Positions 52,201-61,200 of a stretch of DNA of 64,000 nt are shown piece by piece. Origin of the DNA: Ditylenchus dipsaci. Its lineage: Eukaryota; Nematoda; Chromadorea; Rhabditida; Anguinidae. Each line of letters starts with the position of its first letter. Positions within the stretch are counted from its first letter, which is position 1. Where the stretch lies: contig SADC01000399.1 in the NCBI GenBank assembly GCA_004194705.1, positions 310,001 through 374,000 of the forward strand, written 5' to 3'. The notes below the pieces were generated by a model that had not been told where the DNA came from, made no database searches, and saw nothing but the letters and a program-made list of their open reading frames with translations. The position numbers were made by a program, and so were the translations under genes.

Positions 52201-55200
52201 TTCTGGTCCATGACCAAAAATAGTTAAAAGGCTACTAAAAACCCGATTTATTTTTTCTCAAAACGTCAAATGTATTTTCCATACGCTGCTAACCTTCTTA
52301 TCCATCTTTTTTCTGGCTATGAGCCAGAGATGTCAACGAATTAGGTCTAAAGTCACATATTAGCTATCCAATGAGACCAAACTCTCCCGCATGAGTAAAA
52401 ATAAGTTGGCAAGATTACCTTATCATTTTTTTACCATGCTAACTCAGAGTTTAATTACTACATTCTAGGTCCTCTACACAATGTTCCAAAAATTTATTCA
52501 AATAGGAGAAGACAAGCTAATACCTTTGGATTATGTGGCTGGTGGTCTATCCTTTTTGTGATTTCTCTTGGAGGCATATTTATTGGGCTCACATTTGCTG
52601 CATTAGTTAGTCTAGTTACAAGGTTAGGATTTTGTGTTACAAAACAAAAGTCATTGGAAGTATTATAATCTTCTAAAGAATAATTTTTAAAATGTTATTG
52701 AAATTTTTAAAAAAAATCTTTAACGAAAGATTATAACTTTATCCAGGCGTGCTTTAGATTTACCGACAGAGTCAAGATATTGGCACCAGTTTTTATTTTC
52801 GTCATTCCATATTTATCTTATTTGACGGCAGAAATGTTTGGGATGTCTTCTATTTAGCGTAGATTTTTTTTGAAATAAAGTAAATAATAATAATGAAATA
52901 AATAATTGGTATATTGTAGGATAGTTGCTTGTGGAATATCAATGAAGCAGTACGTCAAAGGAAACATCACTCACGGTAAACATTTTAAAGGAGGGGCTGG
53001 CTTTTCACATACAATATCGAATATTTTGAACTGTCAGGTTCGATTCCTACTGTGTGTACTAATTCTACAGGGTGTCTCAAAATTACGTTAACATTTCGAA
53101 ATTTAATATTTTCGGTCAGAATTCAATTCTTTGTTCACTTTCCCGCTTGTTTTCTCACTTGCTTTCTATTTTTTATCATTCCTCGAATTTTCCATCGTAT
53201 TTATTTCTGTCGTCTCTTTTAAAATTTCACGTTTACGTTCGAAGTCGGTTCATCAAATTAATTGCAGTCAATTTTGCAGATATGGCTGCAGTCAAGAAAG
53301 AGGAGCTACGTGGCGCTTCTGTCCATCTTCGTCACCGAGGTCTTGGGTATGCGCGGATCGGGCAGCTATTTGGAGTGCCAAGGCAAACGGTCAGCAATGC
53401 GGCTCGTCGATTTGAAGAAACAGCCGCTAACAAGAACCGGATTGGCAGGGAAGAAAGAGGAGTGCAAGACATGAAGAGCATCTGGTTTGATTTAGTGGTC
53501 TTAATTTTTGGTTTTCATTTCACAATTTTTTTTAGATAAGAGCAGCTATTTCTCACTGTCAGCTTTTTTACTGTCTTACTACTGAAATTGTGTCGTAATT
53601 TTTTCAGGATGGTGCACCGCCTCAAACTGCCAGATTGACACAAGCTTAGCTGAGAAGAAATACCTCGGAATCATCAATAAAGATCATTTTCCGTTATCCT
53701 TTTTGCTTTTATGATTTGTTGTTTGTGTTGTTTTGTTCATAAAGCCTTATTAGGGACGTTTCCGGGGCTTGCCACCCAAAAATCCGGAAACGGGCCGCTA
53801 CGGTGTTATGCTGCCCGATTTTTTTAAATGTTAACGTAATTTTGACACACCCTGTATCTTGAATTTCACTGGTACCCGCCTTTCAAAATTTTCCCTTCAA
53901 CGGCGAGCATGCCCTTTGAAGCACTTTCTAGACTTCGTCTTCACTTTATTTTCAACTACTGTATATTCTGTATTAAGGCGCCCTCTCTAATAAACCACCA
54001 ACCAACCCATCCCACCAACCCATTAGTCCGATTTTTGATTACGCATCGAGCTGATTTTTTAGGATCAGTGAAAATAGCCGAGAAGAAGGGATGCTGAAAA
54101 AAACAGCTTGATGCGTATTCAAAAATGGTGATAACAAAGGTTTCCTCCGGGCTAAATTGTCCATTAAAAAGGTAAATTGTCCTGGCGCCGAAAATAACCT
54201 ATAAGAATAAAAAATTCTCACAAGTTATCCTAATTTGAAAAAAATTAATAATAAATGACTATAACATACATTCATAGATGCCTCTAGCTCTGTGAAGTAT
54301 TTTGTAAAAATGTTAGCTCAGTGCAGTGAGACTGTAATCTTCATGTTTCTTGGGCTATCTACCATCTCTAGTAACCACCACTTTGACACCGCATTCCTCA
54401 TAGTCACCGTGTCTATTTGCCTTATCTACAGATCTATAGGTTAGCTTCATGTTAAAAAAATCTTTAGATGACCCCCTAAGAAAATTCGTATTTTACCACA
54501 TTTGTATTTAAAGAGCTACAGTCAAGACTCTGCAATGCAGTGCTCCAAAACGTTCTTATTAACAAGATTTGTCCTTTTTCGGGTCTCCAAATTTTTTATT
54601 TTTTAGAATTTTACGTCAAAATATTATTTTCGAGCGAAAAAGAGCGAAAAAACACCGGATTAAATGGCTTTCATGCCAAAATACCCGAAAATGTTCTTAT
54701 TTTGACCAAATTTCCATATTTTGAGCAAATGTCTTTATTTTTGAAATGTTGAGTTGAGAGCCTTGTCATTATGGCCACTATGAAGACTAGGTTGGTTCCT
54801 TACAAAAAATATTTTTTGGGTCCAGCCAAAACAAAATTCAGCTTTATATGCGTTCGCAAATTATAGACCCGGGTCTATAATAAGAGAAAATATGGTATGC
54901 TTAGGCAAAGTTTGAGAGCAGTGTTGGGAATTTCCAAATTTCTCGTCCTCGTACCAGCTTTTTCAAATCGCTCTTACTCGTTTTCGTCCTCGTAGTACGA
55001 GGCTAAGATTTTCGTCCTCGTATTTTTCTCGTTCTTTGTGTTTTCACTCGTACTTAGCTCATACTTCATACTTAAAAGATGAATGATAAACACCTCAAAA
55101 AACTAGTCGAAAAGTAGCGGAGAGGAAAAAATCTCAAGCAAATGCTTGAATAAGGAAATCAAAAATGATACTTAAAAATTGTTCAAATAATAGGAAATTT

Positions 55201-58200
55201 CGTAAAAATGAACAATTTTGGTAAAAAAGGTTTAAAAAAAACTTTTAAGCTAGGACGAGTCGTCTTTACCCTTCGTCTTCCGTCTTCGTCCTTGCCCCTT
55301 CGTCCACGTCCACGTCCTTGTAATTTTTGAGCATCGTACTTCGTCTTTGCCCTCGTACCTCATTTTTGGAGCTGCTCGTAATTCTTCCTCCTCCTCGTTG
55401 TACGAGGACGAAATATGAGGACGAGTTCCCAATACTGCTTAGGAGTAGGGTAGGCCAGCGTATGTTAGGACAGACTCTAACATGTTCTTATATCTTTGTT
55501 GTCAGTTTTTCATAACGTATGGTGACTTACACTGCGCCTAAGACAAAGAAAATAATTAAAAAAAATTATAATATAAAAATTACCAGAGAAACCAGGGCAA
55601 AATTTTTTAGGGCGTGACCGCAAATACATATAGAGCCAGTTTTTTCAGATGATTCAAGTTCCAAACTTTATTGTTTACAGGAGTTGTGGTGCAGTGTGCT
55701 GTGCTGAATCGCTTTCGCAACAAAAAATTTACAGCGGTCGATCAGTTCGTCTTGTCATATGGAGGACTCAGAGGAGCAATTGCCTTTGGTTTAGTGGTCT
55801 CCATGGACGACAAAATTGGTGCAAAGAACATGTTCGTGACCACCTGCATTGCGGTCATCTACTTCACTGTGTTTTTGCAGGTTAGTGTTAGCTGTAAAAT
55901 ATTCGTCTAGCACTTTAGTGGCCACTAAATTATAAGACACACGAAAGACACACATTTTTCATAGATGATTCAAGTTCCAACTTTTATTGCTTATAGGAGG
56001 GTGAAAGCTGTTAGGGAGATAGTCTCGACGCAAAAGGATTGATCCAAATTTTGTGTTTTTTAGATGTGGTTTCAAAGAAATATTTTGTGGACAATTCGGC
56101 GTTTTAAAGTCAACAAACTTGTGCACAATTAAAAGTTGGATTAGCATTATCAGTATCAGAACTTCTGAATTCCCTCAAACAATGTTCTAAAAACTGAAAT
56201 GGATGAGGAAAAAAGCCATCGAAAGATAGGTTGACTATTTTCGTATTACATTTCAATTTTTAGAACATTTTTTGAAATAATTCAGAAGTTCTGGTATTGA
56301 TGATACTAATCCAACTTTTAATTCCGACATGGCAACACCAAGTTGTCGACAAAATATGGCTCAAAAAGCACATTTAAATAGGACAAAACTTGGTATAATC
56401 CTTTCGTGTCGAGACTATCTCCTTAACAGCTTTCACCCCTCCTTTAAAACAAAAATAACGGGTGTACCTAGGGTTGGGCAATTCACCGGTAAATGCTTTT
56501 GGAGTAATTAACCGAGTAATTACTCGTTAATTACTCGAAGGTATGCTAAATACTACTGCTAAAAATGGCAGGTGGCGACAGGGCTAAGTAAATCAAACGG
56601 TCAAAAGAGTCAAACACAGTAAAAAAAAACAAGTCATAGACACCAAGACAAGTTTTATTAGCACATAACACTCAATCAAACTGGTTAAATAACTCGAAAA
56701 CGACTTTTTCCCTTTCCATCTTTTTCATACGTCTCCTCCGTACGTCCAGCACTAAGATAGCGGCTCAAATCGCGAAGACATTTCGAAACTGAAAGAAACG
56801 AATTACAGAGAGAAAGAAAAACAATAAAAGCGAGCGATAAAATAAAAGAGACAGACGACCGTACCACATAAACAAAATAGTTCGAGCTGAAAACTATGAT
56901 CATTCACTAACAAGGGAACCGTTCGAACTGTCCCCGCGTAACTTTTATCTGATGCGTTCATCTTGTAGCCCATGGTCAATTTATTTAGTGCAGGAAAAGT
57001 CCTGGCGGCGGACAGAGACAAAAATTTTGAGTTCTAGGTCAAAGAAAGCCGAAAAACCCACCAGAAGAGCTAATTTTGGATACACATGCACCCCAATGCT
57101 CAGTTTTTGTCAATCAAGTGGCCAATATGATCATTATGACCTCATGTTACTTTTTGATTTCGCGTCGAACAGTGATGTTTTTAAAAATTATTCGAAATTT
57201 TAGCGATCCATGCCATGAAAATTTCGATTTTCAAAAAAAATTCAAATAATTTCTGAAAACATCACTGTTAGACGTGAAATCGAAAGGTAACATGAGGTCA
57301 TAATAATCAGGTTGGCCACTTGATTGACAAAAAAACTGAGCATTAGGGTACATGAGTATCCAAAATTAGCGTTTTTGGGTGGTTTTTCTACTTTTTTTGA
57401 CCTAGAACTCAAAATGTTTGTCTCTGTCCGCCGCCAGGACTTTTCCTGCACTGAGTTAATCGACCATGGGCTACAAGATGAACGCATCAGATTAAAATTA
57501 GGCGGGGGACAGTTCGAACGGTTTCCTTGTAAGTATTTTCAAAACCTTAACCCACATTTTTTTTATTTTTGCTCACTTCTTGTCCGCCGCCAGACTTTTC
57601 CTGCACTGAGTTAATCGACCATGGCTACAAGATGAACGCATCAGATTAAAATTAGGCGGGGGACAGTTCGAACGGTTTCCTTGTAAGTATTTTCAAAACC
57701 TTAACCCACATTTTTTTTTTATTTTTGCTCACTTCTTGTCCGCCGCCAGGACTTTTCCTGCACTGAGTTAATCGACCATGGGCTACAAGATGAACGCATC
57801 AGATTAAAATTAGGCGGGGACAGTTCGAACGGTTCCTTGTAAGTATTTTCAAAACCTTAACCCACATTTTTTTTTTATTTTTGCTCACTTCTTGTCCGCC
57901 GCCAGGACTTTTCCTGCACTGAGTTAATCGACCATGGCTACAAGATGAACGCATCAGATTAAAATTAGGCGGGGACAGTTCGAACGGTTTCCTTGTAAGT
58001 ATTTTCAAAACCTTAACCCACGTTTTTTTTTTATTTTTGCTCACTTCTTGTCCGCCGCCAGGACTTTTCCTGCACTGAGTTAATCGACCATGGGCTACAA
58101 GATGAACGCATCAGATTAAAATTAGGCGGGGGACAGTTCGAACGGTTTCCTTGTAAGTATTTTCAAAACCTTAACCCACATTTTTTTTATTTGCTCACTT

Positions 58201-61200
58201 CTTGTCCGCCGCCAGGACTTTTCCTGCACTGAGTTAATCGACCATGGGCTACAAGATGAACGCATCAGATTAAAATTAGGCGGGAACAGTTCGAACGGTT
58301 TCCTTGTAAGTATTTTCAAACCTTAACCCACATTTTTTTTATTTTTGCTCACTTCTTGTCCGCCGCCAGGACTTTTCCTGCACTGAGTTAATCGACCATG
58401 GGCTACAAGATGAACGCATCAGATTAAAATTAGGCGGGGGACAGTTCGAACCGTTTTCCTTGTAAGTATTTTCAAAACCTTAACCCACATTTTTTTTATT
58501 TTTGCTCACTTCTTGTCCGCCGCCAGGACTTTTCCTGCACTGAGTTAATCGACCATGGGCTACAAGATGAACGCATCAGATTAAAATTAGGCGGGGACAG
58601 TTCGAACGGTTTCCTTGTAAGTATTTTCAAAACCTTAACCCACATTTTTTTTTTTTTTGCTCACTTCTTGTCCGCCGCCAGGACTTTTCCTGCACTGAGT
58701 TAATCGACCATGGGCTACAAGATGAACGCATCAGATTAAAATTAGGCGGGGGACAGTTCGAACGGTTTCCTTGTAAGTATTTTCAAAACCTTAACCCACA
58801 TTTTTTTTTTATTTTTGCTCACTTCTTGTCCGCCGCCAGGACTTTTCTGCACTGAGTTAATCGACCATGGGCTACAAGATGAACGCATCAGATTAAAATT
58901 AGGCGGGGACAGTTCGAACGGTTTCCTTGTAAGTATTTTCAAAACCTTAACCCACGTTTTTTTTTTATTTTTGCTCACTTCTTGTCCGCCGCCAGGACTT
59001 TTCCTGCACTGAGTTAATCGACCATGGGCTACAAGATGAACGCATCAGATTAAAATTAGGCGGGGGACAGTTCGAACGGTTTCCTTGTAAGTATTTTCAA
59101 AACCTTAACCCACATTTTTTTTTATTTTTGCTCACTTCTTGTCCGCCGCCAGGACTTTTCCTGCACTGAGTTAATCGACCATGGGCTACAAGATGAACGC
59201 ATCAGATTAAAATTAGGCGGGGACAGTTCGAACGGTTTCCTTGTAAGTATTTTCAAAACCTTAACCCACATTTTTTTTATTTTTGCTCACTTCTTGTCCG
59301 CCGCCAGGACTTTTCCTGCACTGAGTTAATCGACCATGGGCTACAAGATGAACGCATCAGATTAAAATTAGGCGGGGGACAGTTCGAACGGTTTCCTTGT
59401 AAGTATTTTCAAAACCTTAACCCACATTTTTTTTTATTTTTGCTCACTTCTTGTCCGCCGCCAGGACTTTTCCTGCACTGAGTTAATCGACCATGGGCTA
59501 CAAGATGAACGCATCAGATTAAAATTAGGCGGGGGACAGTTCGAACGGTTTCCTTGTAAGTATTTTCAAAACCTTAACCCACATTTTTTTTTATTTTTGC
59601 TCACTTCTTGTCCGCCGCCAGGACTTTTCCTGCACTGAGTTAATCGACCATGGGCTACAAGATGAACGCATCAGATTAAAATTAGGCGGGGGACAGTTCG
59701 AACGGTTTCCTTGTAAGTATTTTCAAAACCTTAACCCACATTTTTTTTATTTTTGCTCACTTCTTGTCCGCCGCCAGGACTTTTCCCGCACTGAGTTAAT
59801 CGACCATGGGCTACAAGATGAACGCATCAAATTGAAGTTGAGTGGGTGGACAGTTCGAACGGTTCCCTTGTAAGATCTCTCCCTATATTTTACGGCAGTT
59901 CAAAAAGTATTTGTTCGATTTTTTGTTGCCGGTCAAATACTCGAAGTGATTAGCAGTAATTAGTGAGTAATTACTCGGCTAATTACGCGGTTAATCACTC
60001 GTTGGCCAACCCTAGGTGCACCAAAAGTTCTTGGCGGATTTTCAAAGCCTTATCTTTAATCAATGTTACGATCAAATCTTTCTTGTTTTGATACCATTCC
60101 GTAGCCCTGCATCTTCTCCTTCCATGAAATATTGAACTTAGTTTGATTTTTTCGGATAAGTCAACATTTGGATCCAAATACTCTCTTATGGTGGTCTCAG
60201 AGGAGCAATTGCCTTTGGTTTAGTTACAGTCAAAACTCTCCAAAAAGCCATATCTCGGTACTTCTTTAGTTCCCCCATGCTTGGATTTTTTGGAAAGTGA
60301 GCAGAAATCACCCCCTGAACTCATTTTTTCTGTACAACAAGAGGGACACGGACAATTCGCCTCCAGGACAATTCGCCTCCGGGCCGATTCGCCTCCAGGG
60401 ACAATTCGCCTCCAGGACAATTCGCCTCCAGGACAATTCGCCTCCAGGACAATTCGCCTCCGGGACAATTCGCCTCCCGGGACATTTCGCCTCCCGGGAC
60501 AATTCGCCTCCAATTACATTTTTTATCTCCTGTTCAGTCTGTCCATTCACTCCATGAACAATAAGCTTATCCTTAGTTTGTATTTTTGCAGAAAGGGTAA
60601 TATTGTAGTTGTATTGCATTAATTTTTATAACATTTTTGTCAATTTATCACCTAATCGCCCTTATTTTCTCATGTTGTTGTCCACATGGTTTATTTAGGT
60701 GGTCCAACCTGTACAGGTATACAGGTCCAACCTGTATAAAATGGACAATTGCTCCCTGTTCATAAAGGCATTCTTACCCTGCTCAGGTAATAAAAACAAC
60801 AATTATTTGACTTCAAAATTGATCAGACTATAACCAACTTTAGCTGCCTTTCTTTTGATCCAAGTGGACGACCACATGGTTAGTTAGTCCATGGATTGTC
60901 CAGTAGAATTAAAGTTGGATCATAAATTTTAAAAGTTCTTTACAAGACGAAAATATTACTATCGGGTACCACTACACTACCTGAGTACAACAAAATCAAG
61001 TGGTCGTCAATTTGGTGCAAATTTTTTTTTTACGTTTTTCATATTCCGAAACCTGTTTTCTGGATCAATTTGGGCATGCTAAAGATGGTTCGATAATAGT
61101 AAAAAGAAGGTTTTGTATGGTATTTTTAAATTATCGGGAAATGATTGAATTTGCCAAAACTAGAAAATAGCTTACAAAACGGCATTTCACCACTATCAAA

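Larger units (their letters stand above)
56469..60014. mobile_element. hAT-like element, 3.5 kb, with a second transposon and satellite inside
   Basis: TAGGGTTGGGCAATTCACCG and CGTTGGCCAACCCTA are flanked by GGTGTACC (56461-56468) and GGTGCACC (60015-60022), 7 of 8 identical. Subterminal AGTAATTACTCG repeats at both ends. No transposase. Most of its length is the nested element 56911-59870. Confidence 0.88.

Noticed and set aside
52741..52757. Alternative acceptor ATCCAG|GCGTGC for NHE exon 7
   Set aside because: It gives the wrong frame ([12 protein letters not shown]); GCTTTAG six bases after it yields the conserved LVTRFTDRV.
57242..59012. Repeated frames reading [20 protein letters not shown] on the minus strand
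   Set aside because: They are translations of the 156-bp satellite, shifted by run-length changes; no start, splice or conservation argument for coding.
59995..60177. Minus-strand open frame beside the hAT element that reads like protein ([19 protein letters not shown])
   Set aside because: Part of the sequence recurs inverted at 63850-63916 with stops, so it is a dispersed repeat or transposon piece; a protein family could not be assigned.
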